NCBI RefSeq assembly: GCF_011761945.1
Contig: NZ_JAASQV010000003.1
Span: forward strand, 297,538-361,537
Length of the DNA: 64,000 nucleotides
Source: Sphingomonas leidyi
GTDB taxonomy: Bacteria > Pseudomonadota > Alphaproteobacteria > Sphingomonadales > Sphingomonadaceae
Direction of reading: 5' to 3'
The translations under genes were made by a program, and so were the position numbers. Below the pieces are notes generated by a model. It was not told where the DNA came from, did not search any database, and saw nothing but the letters and a program-made list of their open reading frames with translations. Positions 16,117 to 24,074 of this stretch are shown here, one piece after another (position 1 is the stretch's first letter; every line of letters starts with the position of its first letter).

Positions 16117-19085
16117 GCGACGACACCGAAGGCGCGCCGATCCCCGATGCGCTCTACGATCTGCTGCCGCCGATCTTCCGCATGGCGGATATCACGCAGG
16201 GCTATCCGCTGCTCGCGCTGTGCAAGGTCTTCGATCATGTCCGCGAGCAGATCGGCGACTCGGTGCGCGAGCTCGAGGACGACTGGTTCATCCAGACCTG
16301 CCCGCTCCATCTCGTCCCCTATGTCGCCGCGCAACTCGGCCTGGAAGTGGCGCAACCCGTGCGCCGCGAGCATCGCGCGCTCGTCGCCGACGCGCTCGGC
16401 TTCCGGCGGCGCAAGGGCATCGCCAGCGCGATCCCGCGCCGGGTGCGCGACGGCAGCGGCTGGTACGCGCTCTACGCCCCGGACGAGACGACACCCTTTG
16501 CAAGCTGGCCGCTTCCCGATGCCGCGCCGGCCCCCACGCCCGCCCCAGCGCCGCCCCCCAGCGCGCCCGAACCGGAGGGTGCGCCGGAGGATCCGCCACG
16601 CACCTCGGTAGGCCTGTTGCGGGTCTGGCGGCTGCCCAGCTTCGCGATGACGGGCGTTACGCCCATGGGCGCCTCGACGCCCCGTTTCTATCACTTCAAC
16701 CCGCTCGCCATCGCGCAGCCGCTCTACAATCTGGCCAACGCGCCGCTCGACTGGGTCGCCGCGCCGCCGGTGACCGCGCTTCCGGTCCGCCTCACCACGC
16801 AGATGCTGGCGGCCGACCTGGAACAGTATAACCGGATCTGGACGACGCCGGGCACCGGCCCGGCAAGCTCGCTGCTCTATGGCTCCGAGCGCGGCCTTGT
16901 GATCCGCTACAAGCCGAAGAGCACCTCGGACTGGGTTGCGCTGGGGGCGGACGGCGTGCGGGCGATGCCCCTCGATATCGGCGCGATCCAGCCGCCCGCG
17001 CCGGACTATCCGGTGCTCGAAGGCGGCGCGATCAACCTGCAATCGATCACCGCGCAGACCAGTACGCTCAACCTGAACTATGGCGACGCGTCCGCGGTGC
17101 TCGCCATGGACGTGCCCGCCAATCCCTCGATGAGCCAGTTGCTTGCGCTGCTCCAGAACGCGATCGCCACCTGCCCGGTAAAGGCGGGCACCCAGGTGAC
17201 CGAGGCGGACGTACGCGCGCTGATCTGCGGATCGCTCGGCAACGCGCTGCTGATCGTGCCGACGGTGCCCACCGCGTCGCTGTCGCTGCTGACGGCGCCG
17301 TCGAGCACGGACCCCCTGCTGCTGAGCGGCAGCGCGCGCAACGGCGTCGCGGGGGCCACGCTGCCGCTCGACCAGAAGCGCCTGAACCTGCTCAACGACG
17401 CGGCGCCCGGCACCGTAATGACTTTCACTGCGCCGACCGGGAAGGTGCTCAACGTCAACCTGCCCTTCTCGCCCGCGGTCACCACGCCCGCCGAAGCCGA
17501 GGCCGCCTTCGCGGCGAAGCTCACCAACTGCTTCGTCTGCCTGGCGGGCGACCGGACGGTGATCGTGGCGCCGGCCTCGTCGCAGACGCCGATGTCGCCA
17601 ACGCCACCGGCCTGGGAACTGGGGCTGGTTCCCGCCGCCGCGATCGACCCCGATCTGGGGCTGTTCAGCTGGCCGGCGGCCTGGGCCGCCCCGGCCGCGC
17701 TCAGCGTAGACTATGGGATCGCCATGCCAGGCGCGATCGGCGGGATCGGGCTGCGCGCTCCCCTCCCGATACCGGCGAATGCCGTGACCTTGTACGATGC
17801 AGGCAATACCGGCTGGATCGTCACCCAGCTGAGCCTGTGGGAGATGGCGCCCACCCCCTGCACCGTGCTGGTGCTGCAATCGAGCGCGACCCGCTATCTC
17901 AACGCGCAGACGATCGTCCCGCCGCCGGGCGACAAATTGTGGATCGCCTCGGCAGCCGGCAGCCAGGCACTGCTCTCCGTCTCCTATCCCGGCGCCTTCT
18001 CGCTGACCGGACCCAGCTCGGGCACGGCCGGCACGTTCGGCATGTCGGCCATCCTGTTCCAGGGCGCGCTCTGGCTCAATGGAGGCAATCTCGACCTCCA
18101 GTTGCTCGACATGACCCTGATCCCGACGAGCGGCAGCGCGATCATGCCGGCGCCGCCGCCATCTCCGCCGCCGCCGCCGACACCGCCCCCCACGCCGACG
18201 CCGGCACCCGCGCCGACGCCCGCTCCCACTCCCACGCCGACCCCGCCACCGCCCCCGTTCAACGGAAGCGCGCGCATCGCGCTCGAGCGGACGATCGCCG
18301 CGCCGCTCGATTTCAGCCGCGTGCAAGGCGATGTCCGGTTCGAAAGCTGCGTGCTGAGCCCGCTCCACGCACCGCCGGCCGATATGGCGACGCCGGTGCT
18401 CATCGCGCCGCTCGCCACCGTGCACATTGCACGGACGACCGTGATGGGCACGGCGCAGCTCGGCGCCGGGGGAGAGGCTCTCGATTCACTGTTCGCGGGA
18501 ACGCTCACCTGCTCGGGGGCGATGACCTTCTCCAATTGCTATGCCGCCGATCTGGGATACCTTTCCGGAGGAGGGGGAAGCGCCGGCGCCGCCGCGACCC
18601 AGGCCGCGCTGGCCGCCGCACCGACGACCGATCCGCCCAGCCTCGCCGTGGCGCGCTGCAAGAGCTGCGGGAAGATCAGCGGCGTCGGCGGCCGCAACGT
18701 GATGCTGCGCCATCTCGTGCTCGGTACGCCGGCCGATGGCTACTGCGCCTGCGCCGACGCCGCCGATGTCGTCGTCACCGCTTGCACGACCTGCACCGAT
18801 CCCGCCTGCGCCTTGACCTGCCCGGTGCGTTCGGCGGGCGCCAGCTTCCAGTTCGGCACCGCGCCGCCGGTCTTCTCCCCGGACAACGCCTATCCGCTGC
18901 CCGGCTTCGCCCGCCTCGAGCCCTTCCCGCGCAATCCGCGTGTCATCACCGAAGGGGCGACCAACCGCGACGAACTTGGCGCCTACAACCTCGCCGTGCC
19001 GACCGCGCGGGGCACCGAGCTGCAGGTCGCGCTGGAGGATGCACTGCTCGAGGGCGTCACGCTCGACCTGCGCTTCGAGAGCTGA
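16113..19085 (+). CDS. Tail protein I-like baseplate protein with Pro-rich and Cys-rich extensions (Pvc12-like)
   Basis: A 990-aa protein. Residues 1 to about 125 match phage tail protein I (IPDALYDLLPPIFRMADITQ, LEDDWFIQTCPLHLVPYVAA, REHRALVADALGFRRRKGI). About 130-165 is a Pro-rich linker. The long middle is beta-rich with no recognised domain. About 680-715 is a second, dense Pro/Thr linker. The final ~270 residues look like a beta-helix or beta-sandwich and contain closely spaced cysteines at about 848-905 (RCKSCGK, GYCACAD, ACTTCTDPACALTCP), which might bind metal. The C-terminus ATNRDELGAYNLA resembles the end of other eCIS tail proteins. It is the last plus-strand gene of the operon. 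Confidence 0.82.
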   Translation: MSDDTEGAPIPDALYDLLPPIFRMADITQGYPLLALCKVFDHVREQIGDSVRELEDDWFIQTCPLHLVPYVAAQLGLEVAQPVRREHRALVADALGFRRRKGIASAIPRRVRDGSGWYALYAPDETTPFASWPLPDAAPAPTPAPAPPPSAPEPEGAPEDPPRTSVGLLRVWRLPSFAMTGVTPMGASTPRFYHFNPLAIAQPLYNLANAPLDWVAAPPVTALPVRLTTQMLAADLEQYNRIWTTPGTGPASSLLYGSERGLVIRYKPKSTSDWVALGADGVRAMPLDIGAIQPPAPDYPVLEGGAINLQSITAQTSTLNLNYGDASAVLAMDVPANPSMSQLLALLQNAIATCPVKAGTQVTEADVRALICGSLGNALLIVPTVPTASLSLLTAPSSTDPLLLSGSARNGVAGATLPLDQKRLNLLNDAAPGTVMTFTAPTGKVLNVNLPFSPAVTTPAEAEAAFAAKLTNCFVCLAGDRTVIVAPASSQTPMSPTPPAWELGLVPAAAIDPDLGLFSWPAAWAAPAALSVDYGIAMPGAIGGIGLRAPLPIPANAVTLYDAGNTGWIVTQLSLWEMAPTPCTVLVLQSSATRYLNAQTIVPPPGDKLWIASAAGSQALLSVSYPGAFSLTGPSSGTAGTFGMSAILFQGALWLNGGNLDLQLLDMTLIPTSGSAIMPAPPPSPPPPPTPPPTPTPAPAPTPAPTPTPTPPPPPFNGSARIALERTIAAPLDFSRVQGDVRFESCVLSPLHAPPADMATPVLIAPLATVHIARTTVMGTAQLGAGGEALDSLFAGTLTCSGAMTFSNCYAADLGYLSGGGGSAGAAATQAALAAAPTTDPPSLAVARCKSCGKISGVGGRNVMLRHLVLGTPADGYCACADAADVVVTACTTCTDPACALTCPVRSAGASFQFGTAPPVFSPDNAYPLPGFARLEPFPRNPRVITEGATNRDELGAYNLAVPTARGTELQVALEDALLEGVTLDLRFES

Positions 19086-19100
19086 GCGCGGAGCGGCGGC

Positions 19101-20246
19101 TCAGAAATCGTCCAGGGCCGAGGACGGGATCGTGGTCTTCCCGCGCTTGTGCCCGTTGAGCAGGAGGTCGAAGTCCTCGACCCTGTCGGGATCGATGCCC
19201 CGTCCATCCGTGCCGACCAGATACTCGTCGTCGTCGTCCACCGCGACGCCTCTCGGTACGCGCGGCGGCGACATCGCCATCGCATAATGGGAGCCGGGCG
19301 TCATCGGCACCTGCATCGCGTCGTCGTCCTCGTCCCAGTCCTCGGGCCTTTCGACATGGACATGGATGCGGTCGGAGACCGGGATGTTGATCTTGGTGTG
19401 CGGCCCATAGTCGGGGATATTGCCGTGCATGTTGTTCGCTGCCTTGAGCAGCCGCTGCACCACCGGCGAATATAGGTCCAGCGCATCGCCATTGCCCTTG
19501 GATGCCTCCAGCGCCAGCACCGCGGCGTGAAGCTCGTTCAACTGGGCCGTCACTGCCTGTTTGTACCAGTTGAGCTCGTGCGGGTCGCTGATGTGCGGAG
19601 TGTTCAGCGCGGCGCGCTCGACGGTGGCGTCGTACAGGCGCCTGGTCCAGCGTTCGAGCGCCGCGTTGTCGTCCGTCCCGTCGAGATAGAATCCCACGCT
19701 TCGCTCGATCGCCGAATAGGGGAAGCGATGCGGCATCGCGAGATCCTCCTCCGATGGCTTGAGGCCCGACTGATCCATGCCGGTCTGCAAGCCATAGGTG
19801 ACCCTGGCGAGCGCATAGGCTGTGCTCGAGAAATTGGGGCGCGTCTTGCCACCGCTCTTCGCGACCTTGGCGAACTTGCTCTGGAGATCCTGATAATAAT
19901 CCTCGGTCGTGGCAAAGGTCGTGAGCGGCTGGCTCTTGTCGGCCAGATTGCCGACATAGGTCTTCCAGCCCGGCTTGAGCTCGTCCCCGACCGCAGCCTC
20001 GGTATCCCTGATCAGGTTCCTGGTCGCCACGCCGCCGGTGGTGCCATAGTTCCCCGCACGATCGCCGGCGCCAATCCTGAGCACGCGCTGGACGACGCCC
20101 GCAGGCGCGGCGATCGGGACGCGGGAGATGTCGTGCATCGGCATGCCCCAGCCGGTCGGCGATGCCAGTCCGCTTTCCTCGAGGCGCGTCGCGACCCTGT
20201 CCGATGCCGCGGCGCGGGGGGGCTTGCGGGCGCGGGCCAGGTGCAT
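19101..20246 (-). CDS. Unknown 381-residue protein at eCIS locus, cargo candidate
   Basis: A 381-aa protein on the opposite strand to the eCIS operon, ending 15 bases from the tail protein I-like stop. It has no signal peptide or membrane helix. The N-terminal ~70 residues are basic and contain PAGVVQRVLRIGAGDRAG; VVQR-like motifs are, from memory, frequent in proteins encoded at eCIS loci, and the edge ORF at 1-1659 has a similar VVQRKI. The centre is helical and charged; the C-terminal third has an acidic run (EDWDEDDDAM) and VAVDDDDEYLVGTDGRG. No catalytic motif is recognised. Location and motif suggest an injected effector or cargo-like protein; a structural role is equally possible. Confidence 0.6.
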   Translation of the reverse strand: MHLARARKPPRAAASDRVATRLEESGLASPTGWGMPMHDISRVPIAAPAGVVQRVLRIGAGDRAGNYGTTGGVATRNLIRDTEAAVGDELKPGWKTYVGNLADKSQPLTTFATTEDYYQDLQSKFAKVAKSGGKTRPNFSSTAYALARVTYGLQTGMDQSGLKPSEEDLAMPHRFPYSAIERSVGFYLDGTDDNAALERWTRRLYDATVERAALNTPHISDPHELNWYKQAVTAQLNELHAAVLALEASKGNGDALDLYSPVVQRLLKAANNMHGNIPDYGPHTKINIPVSDRIHVHVERPEDWDEDDDAMQVPMTPGSHYAMAMSPPRVPRGVAVDDDDEYLVGTDGRGIDPDRVEDFDLLLNGHKRGKTTIPSSALDDF

Positions 20247-20256
20247 CCTTCTGCGC

Positions 20257-20790
20257 CTATTTGATCCGCATGATCGGAATGAGCGTCATATAGGGCGGCA
20301 GGGGCACGGTGAACGCGCCGGCCGCGAGGTTGTGATGGTGATTGCCGTCATTCTTGTCGTCGTCGCTCGTCAGCACGTAGCGATAGCCCGAAGTCGGCGA
20401 CTCCCCCTGGATGATGTCGTTGCGCACCGCGTCCGAATTCGATGCCGCGGTCGACTGGGTATCGATGCTCGGATTCGGCCAGCCGTCGATGCCATAGCCG
20501 CCTGCGGTGCCATAGGGGACGGTGCCCGCCCCCAGGACGAAGCGATCGATCAGGCTCGGCAGGTTCGAGCCATCGAACGGGCTGTCCGGATCATGCACCG
20601 TGCTGCCGTCGCACAGCATGAAGCCCGGCGGATAGGTCAGGACCGGCGCCGCCCCCGTACCCGACGAACCGGTCGTGAAGGCGGTGGGCGGCGGATACCA
20701 GAAGATCACCGTGCCGACGGGCACCGCGTAGAGGATCTCCACGGGCGGCTGCGACGGGGTCGGCGTACTCGTGGGGGCAGGTGTCGCCAT
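20257..20790 (-). CDS. Tail-collar/fibre-like protein at eCIS locus
   Basis: A 177-aa protein. The start at 20790 (MATPAPTSTPTPS) was chosen because the longer frame upstream runs antisense into the YqaA gene. After a short Pro/Thr-rich N-terminus comes a phage tail-collar pattern: VGTVIFWYPPP, PPGFMLCDGSTV, SNLPSLIDRFVLGAGTVPYG, an NHHHNL histidine cluster and the end PPYMTLIPIMRIK. Such domains form tips of phage tail fibres and often bind receptors or carry metal sites between His residues. It lies 10 bases upstream of the 381-aa gene on the same strand, so the two probably form one unit. Likely a fibre or host-recognition component. Confidence 0.78.
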   Translation of the reverse strand: MATPAPTSTPTPSQPPVEILYAVPVGTVIFWYPPPTAFTTGSSGTGAAPVLTYPPGFMLCDGSTVHDPDSPFDGSNLPSLIDRFVLGAGTVPYGTAGGYGIDGWPNPSIDTQSTAASNSDAVRNDIIQGESPTSGYRYVLTSDDDKNDGNHHHNLAAGAFTVPLPPYMTLIPIMRIK

Positions 20791-20943
20791 GGCCGGGAGG
20801 CTATGGAGGGCGCCGCGCGGCCGCAAGCCGAATTGCCTCCGAAAAGGCCCTATGATCGCGGCGCCCGCCGCCTTGCCATGGACAAGCTCCGGCACCGTCC
20901 ATAAAGAACGCACATCTCCCGCATCGAAAGTTGCCCGGTCCCG

Positions 20944-21516
20944 ATGTTCCGACCCTTGTACGACTGGGTGCTGCGCATGGCGCATCACCGTCATGCGCTG
21001 CGTGCGCTGTTCACGGTCTCGTTCGTCGAGGCGAGCTTCTTCCCGATCCCGCCCGATGCGATGATGATGCCGATGGTGCTCGCCCGCCGCGATCGCGCGT
21101 TCCTGATCGCGGGCATCTGCACGCTCGGCTCGGTGCTGGGCGGCATGTTCGGCTATGCGATCGGCTATTTCCTGACCGACTTCGCGAACCAGGTGCTCGA
21201 ATTCTTCAAGCACAACGCGTTCCAGGAATTCACCGAGCAGTACAACAAATATGGCTGGGCGATCATCCTGGTGAAGGGCGTGACGCCGATTCCCTTCAAG
21301 CTGGTGACCATCGCCAGCGGCCTGTCCCACTATCCGTTCGCGCTCTTCGTCCTGCTCGCCACGATCACCCGCAGCGCCCGCTTCTTCCTGGTCGCGACGC
21401 TGCTCAAGATCTATGGCGCACCGGTGCAGGAGTTCGTCGAGAAGCGGCTCGACCTGTTCGCCTGGGGTTTCCTTGCCCTCATCGTGCTGGGTTTCGTCGC
21501 CGTCGCGCTGTTCTGA
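20944..21516 (+). CDS. YqaA/DedA-family (SNARE-associated) inner-membrane protein
   Basis: A 190-aa integral membrane protein. The N-terminal motif FTVSFVEASFFPIPPDAMMM and the later YGWAIILVKGVTPIPFKL are the paired half-sites of the VTT/DedA fold in YqaA-type proteins; four or five hydrophobic segments fit that fold. Family members are tied to membrane lipid homeostasis and undecaprenyl-phosphate or phospholipid movement; the substrate here is unknown. The ATG at 20944 gives the family's usual length. It is followed by the secE promoter region and is probably transcribed separately. Confidence 0.88.
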   Translation: MFRPLYDWVLRMAHHRHALRALFTVSFVEASFFPIPPDAMMMPMVLARRDRAFLIAGICTLGSVLGGMFGYAIGYFLTDFANQVLEFFKHNAFQEFTEQYNKYGWAIILVKGVTPIPFKLVTIASGLSHYPFALFVLLATITRSARFFLVATLLKIYGAPVQEFVEKRLDLFAWGFLALIVLGFVAVALF

Positions 21517-21547
21517 GCGGAGCCATTTCTTTTCCTGAGCGCGCCAG

Positions 21548-21576
21548 CTTGCACGCCCGCTCGCGACTCGCTAGAT
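21548..21576 (+). promoter_or_regulatory. Predicted secE-nusG promoter
   Basis: CTTGCA at 21548-21553 and CTAGAT at 21571-21576, separated by 17 bases, match the alphaproteobacterial housekeeping pattern CTTGAC-N17-CTATAT at 4/6 and 5/6. It lies about 110 bases before secE. Sequence match only. Confidence 0.5.
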
Positions 21577-21610
21577 ACAGCCCCCAATCCGACAGCGTGG
21601 GTGGGTAGCG

Positions 21611-21634
21611 CCGGTTCCTTCGAGTAAGGACCGG
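21611..21634 (+). other. Hairpin in the secE leader
   Basis: CCGG-TT-CCTT pairs with AAGG-A-CCGG around a short loop. It has no T-run after it, so it is not an intrinsic terminator. It could be a processing site or a leader structure between the promoter and secE. Confidence 0.35.
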
Positions 21635-21685
21635 GCAGCGGACCCGTGCCCCGCAGCCGGCGAACTTTGAAGCGAGGGTGCCCCA

Positions 21686-21883
21686 GTGGCGAAGACCAGT
21701 CCGATCGAATTCGTGAAGCAGGTGCAGACCGAGGCCCGCAAGATCGTGTGGCCGTCGCGCCGCGAGACCGTCATGACCGGCATCATGGTGATGATCATGA
21801 CGACGCTGCTCGGCGTGTTCTTCCTCGGCATCGACTCGATCTTCGATTTCATCGTCAATTCGCTGCTGCGCCTCGCGCAGTAA
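21686..21883 (+). CDS. secE: Preprotein translocase subunit SecE
   Basis: A 65-aa protein with the minimal SecE form of alphaproteobacteria: an amphipathic N-terminal helix with the conserved EARKIVWPSRRET motif (residues about 16-29), then one transmembrane segment. SecE clamps the SecY channel in the inner membrane. The start is GTG at 21686, preceded by GCGAGGG; no in-frame ATG gives the expected N-terminus. nusG follows after 35 bases, the conserved secE-nusG pair. Confidence 0.96.
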   Translation: MAKTSPIEFVKQVQTEARKIVWPSRRETVMTGIMVMIMTTLLGVFFLGIDSIFDFIVNSLLRLAQ

Positions 21884-21918
21884 GCCGCACCGCAGATAAC
21901 GAGAGAAAGAACGAACGC

Positions 21919-22458
21919 ATGGCGCGCTGGTACATCATCCACGCCTATTCGGGCTTCGAGGGCAAGGTTCGCGACCAGATCCTGGCCGACGCGACCCGCA
22001 TGGGCCTCGATCGCCTGGTCGAAGCCGTCGAGGTTCCGACCGAGACGGTGACCGAGGTCCGCCGCGGCAAGAAGGTCCAGTCCGAGCGGAAGTTCTTCCC
22101 GGGCTATGTCCTCGCCAAGCTCGAGATGAACGACGATGTCTATCACCTGGTGAAGAACACACCGAAGGTGACCGGTTTCCTGGGCTCGTCGGGCAAGCCG
22201 CAGCCGATCAGCGAGGCAGAGGCCGCGCGCATCCTGAACACCAAGGACGAAGCCGCCACCGCCGCTCCCAAGTCGAAGGTCAAGGTGGACTATGACATCG
22301 GCGATACGGTGAAGGTGACGAGCGGCAACTTCGCGACCTTCTCGGGCGTGGTCGAGGAACTCGATTACGACAAGAGCCGCGTGAAGGTCTCGATCTCGAT
22401 CTTCGGTCGCGCGACGCCGCTGGAACTGGGCTTCGAGGATGTCGAGCGCGTGAAGTAG
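21919..22458 (+). CDS. nusG: Transcription termination/antitermination protein NusG
   Basis: A 179-aa protein with both NusG domains. The N-terminal NGN domain has RWYIIHAYSGFEGKVRDQI and the FFPGYVLAKLEMNDDVYHLV core that binds the polymerase clamp. The C-terminal KOW domain has YDIGDTVKVTSGNFATFSGV and RATPLELGFEDVERV, which in this family contacts Rho or ribosomal protein S10. The ATG at 21919 gives the canonical start MARWYIIHAYS. Probably co-transcribed with secE; an intrinsic terminator follows, so rplK is expressed separately. Confidence 0.98.
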   Translation: MARWYIIHAYSGFEGKVRDQILADATRMGLDRLVEAVEVPTETVTEVRRGKKVQSERKFFPGYVLAKLEMNDDVYHLVKNTPKVTGFLGSSGKPQPISEAEAARILNTKDEAATAAPKSKVKVDYDIGDTVKVTSGNFATFSGVVEELDYDKSRVKVSISIFGRATPLELGFEDVERVK

Positions 22459-22488
22459 GCAACGCTCGCCTATTGTTGGGATTTCGAG

Positions 22489-22519
22489 AAGGCCGGGGCG
22501 AAAGCTCCGGCCTTTTTCG
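22489..22519 (+). terminator. Intrinsic terminator after secE-nusG
   Basis: AAGGCCGG (22489-22496) pairs with CCGGCCTT (22507-22514) and a run of five T overlaps and follows the stem. It ends the secE-nusG unit about 30 bases after the stop. Confidence 0.85.
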
Positions 22520-22629
22520 ATGCCTGGCCGGCATCGGCAAGGAGCCGGTGAAGGCCGGCGATCGAAGAAGGCGAAGCGCCACCGCCGATCATGGCCGGCA
22601 CTGCGTCCTGCCCCACTGCCGGGGAATGA

Positions 22630-22659
22630 GGGGCCGGCCGCTCCGACGCGACCGGCCCC
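22630..22659 (-). terminator. Possible terminator hairpin after the PL7-like gene
   Basis: GGGGCCGG (22630-22637) pairs with CCGGCCCC (22652-22659), just past the gene's stop on the minus strand. There is no clear T-run, so this is a weak call. Confidence 0.35.
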
Positions 22660-22666
22660 CGCCCCT

Positions 22667-23314
22667 TCAGATCGCGATCTCGGTCCATTCGATCGTCGAA
22701 CCGCCGCCGCTCTGGGCCTGGTTGCTGCTCGTGTTGTAGGCGCCCATCTTCGGATAGAAATAGCGGCCGCTCTTGAGGCTGCCGTCATAGACGGTGCCGG
22801 CCTTGTCCCCATCCGGGTTCGATTTCTGGCAGACGACGCCGTTGATCCGATATTGCGGGCTCTGGCCGGTGCTGACCGATACGCTCACGTCGTAGGTGCT
22901 GCCCACCACCACCGTCGGCGCGCCGCTGCACACCTGGCTACCCTGTACGACATAGAATTCGTAATTGCCCCCCGATTTGGGCCGTACGGCAAGCTGGGTG
23001 ATCGGCTCGGAAGGCCCCGAGGTCGCCCCCGCGGCGACGACGTTGAGCACCTGCATCACGCTCACATATTTTCCGCCGCTCACCAGCTTGAACCGCCCGC
23101 TCGCCGAAGCGCCCGTGGTGCTGGAGGTGCCGCGCAGCTCGGCGCGGCCGGGGGTGCTGTCGGTGCGCTGCTGGATTACGAAGCGCTTGCCGCCGCTGAT
23201 ATTGGCGATGCTCCCGCCGGAATCGGTATCGGTCGTATAGGCCCAGGCCACGCCGGCGGTGGCGAGGATCAGGCCGGTGGCCGCGATCAGCGCGGTACGA
23301 TTATGTTTGAACAT
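22667..23314 (-). CDS. Secreted polysaccharide-lyase-7-like protein, probably catalytically altered
   Basis: A 215-aa protein with a signal peptide (MFKHNRTALIAATGLILATAGVAWA). Three motifs line up with alginate-lyase (PL7) jelly rolls: GRAELRG against R(T/S)ELR, YVSVMQVLNV against the QIH strand, and GRYFYPKMGAYNT against YFKAGVYNQ. The catalytic Tyr and Arg appear kept, but the His of Q-x-H is Leu here (MQVLN). PL7 enzymes cleave alginate in the periplasm or outside the cell; this copy may bind rather than cleave glycans. It is encoded on the opposite strand between nusG and rplK. The family call rests on motif reading and is moderate. Confidence 0.55.
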   Translation of the reverse strand: MFKHNRTALIAATGLILATAGVAWAYTTDTDSGGSIANISGGKRFVIQQRTDSTPGRAELRGTSSTTGASASGRFKLVSGGKYVSVMQVLNVVAAGATSGPSEPITQLAVRPKSGGNYEFYVVQGSQVCSGAPTVVVGSTYDVSVSVSTGQSPQYRINGVVCQKSNPDGDKAGTVYDGSLKSGRYFYPKMGAYNTSSNQAQSGGGSTIEWTEIAI

Positions 23315-23638
23315 TGCATCTTCTCCAGGCGCCTCCTGGATTGCCCGGCAAGTCTCGTAGGAGCTGGTGCCCGCGCCGCCGGTAAGGACAGCCTGTTACG
23401 CGTCAGGCCAGTTGGCAAGGCCAAAGATGCACGGAAATGAATGGGCCGGCGCGCCATGCCGGACGCGCAGGCGCACGCACATGCCGGCCATTGCCTTTCA
23501 CCCCGGGATGCGCTAGGCGCGCGCCCTTCCAAAGCAACAGCAATGGAAAATCGCGGGAGGCCGTGTCCGCACGGCCGCTTTACCGCTCGACTTGATCAGG
23601 GGCTCCAGCTTCGCGACGGCCCCGCGAAAGAGAGTGAC
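23315..23638. other. Intergenic region between the PL7-like gene and rplK
   Basis: No gene is visible. A weak plus-strand promoter candidate is ATTGCC at 23490-23495 with CTAGGC at 23513-23518 (17-base spacer), about 120 bases before rplK. The left part should hold the divergent promoter of the PL7-like gene, but no clear match was found. Confidence 0.4.
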
Positions 23639-24070
23639 ATGGCAAAGAAGATTACCGGCTATATCAAGCTGCAGGTGCCTGCGGGCTCTGCGAACCCCTC
23701 GCCGCCGATCGGCCCTGCCCTGGGTCAGCGCGGCGTGAATATCATGGAATTCTGCAAGGCGTTCAACGCCCAGACCGGCGACGTGGAAAAGGGCACCCCG
23801 CTCCCCACCGTCATCACCGTCTATGCGGACCGTTCGTTCTCGTTCGAGACGAAGACGCCGCCGGCGACCTACCTCATCAAGAAGGCCGCGAACCTGAAGT
23901 CGGGCTCGAAGGAGCCGGGCAAGGTCTCGGCGGGCAAGATCGCCCGTTCGAAGCTGAGCGAGATCGCCCAGGTCAAGATGAAGGACCTGAACGCTAACGA
24001 TATCGAGGCGGCCACCCGCATCATCGAGGGCTCGGCCCGCGCGATGGGCCTCCAGGTTGTGGAGGGCTAA
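23639..24070 (+). CDS. rplK: 50S ribosomal protein L11
   Basis: A 143-aa protein with full L11 features: [20 protein letters not shown], the [21 protein letters not shown] segment with the conserved prolines, and a C-terminal rRNA-binding domain ending in [20 protein letters not shown]11 binds the GTPase-associated centre of 23S rRNA. The ATG at 23639 is preceded by an AAAGAGAG purine stretch. rplA follows four bases after the stop, so the two are co-transcribed. Confidence 0.98.
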   Translation: MAKKITGYIKLQVPAGSANPSPPIGPALGQRGVNIMEFCKAFNAQTGDVEKGTPLPTVITVYADRSFSFETKTPPATYLIKKAANLKSGSKEPGKVSAGKIARSKLSEIAQVKMKDLNANDIEAATRIIEGSARAMGLQVVEG

Positions 24071-24074
24071 GGAC

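Noticed and set aside
18160..18260. Repeat array or CRISPR-like periodicity
   Set aside because: This is a Pro/Thr-rich coding linker with codon-level repeats, not spaced direct repeats.
1..20790. Interpretation as a type VI secretion system or R-type pyocin
   Set aside because: No TssJ/K/L/M-like membrane-complex genes and no holin or endolysin genes are visible; DUF4255 and the AAA+ protein point to an eCIS instead.
1..20790. Interpretation as a complete prophage
   Set aside because: No portal, terminase, capsid or integrase gene, and no attachment-site repeats were seen; sequence outside the window could change this.
20791..21330. N-terminal extension of the collar-like gene
   Set aside because: The longer frame runs antisense into the YqaA gene; the collar protein is complete from 20790.
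21517..21685. tRNA gene before secE
   Set aside because: Some genomes have a tRNA here, but no cloverleaf, T-loop GTTCGA or CCA end is present.
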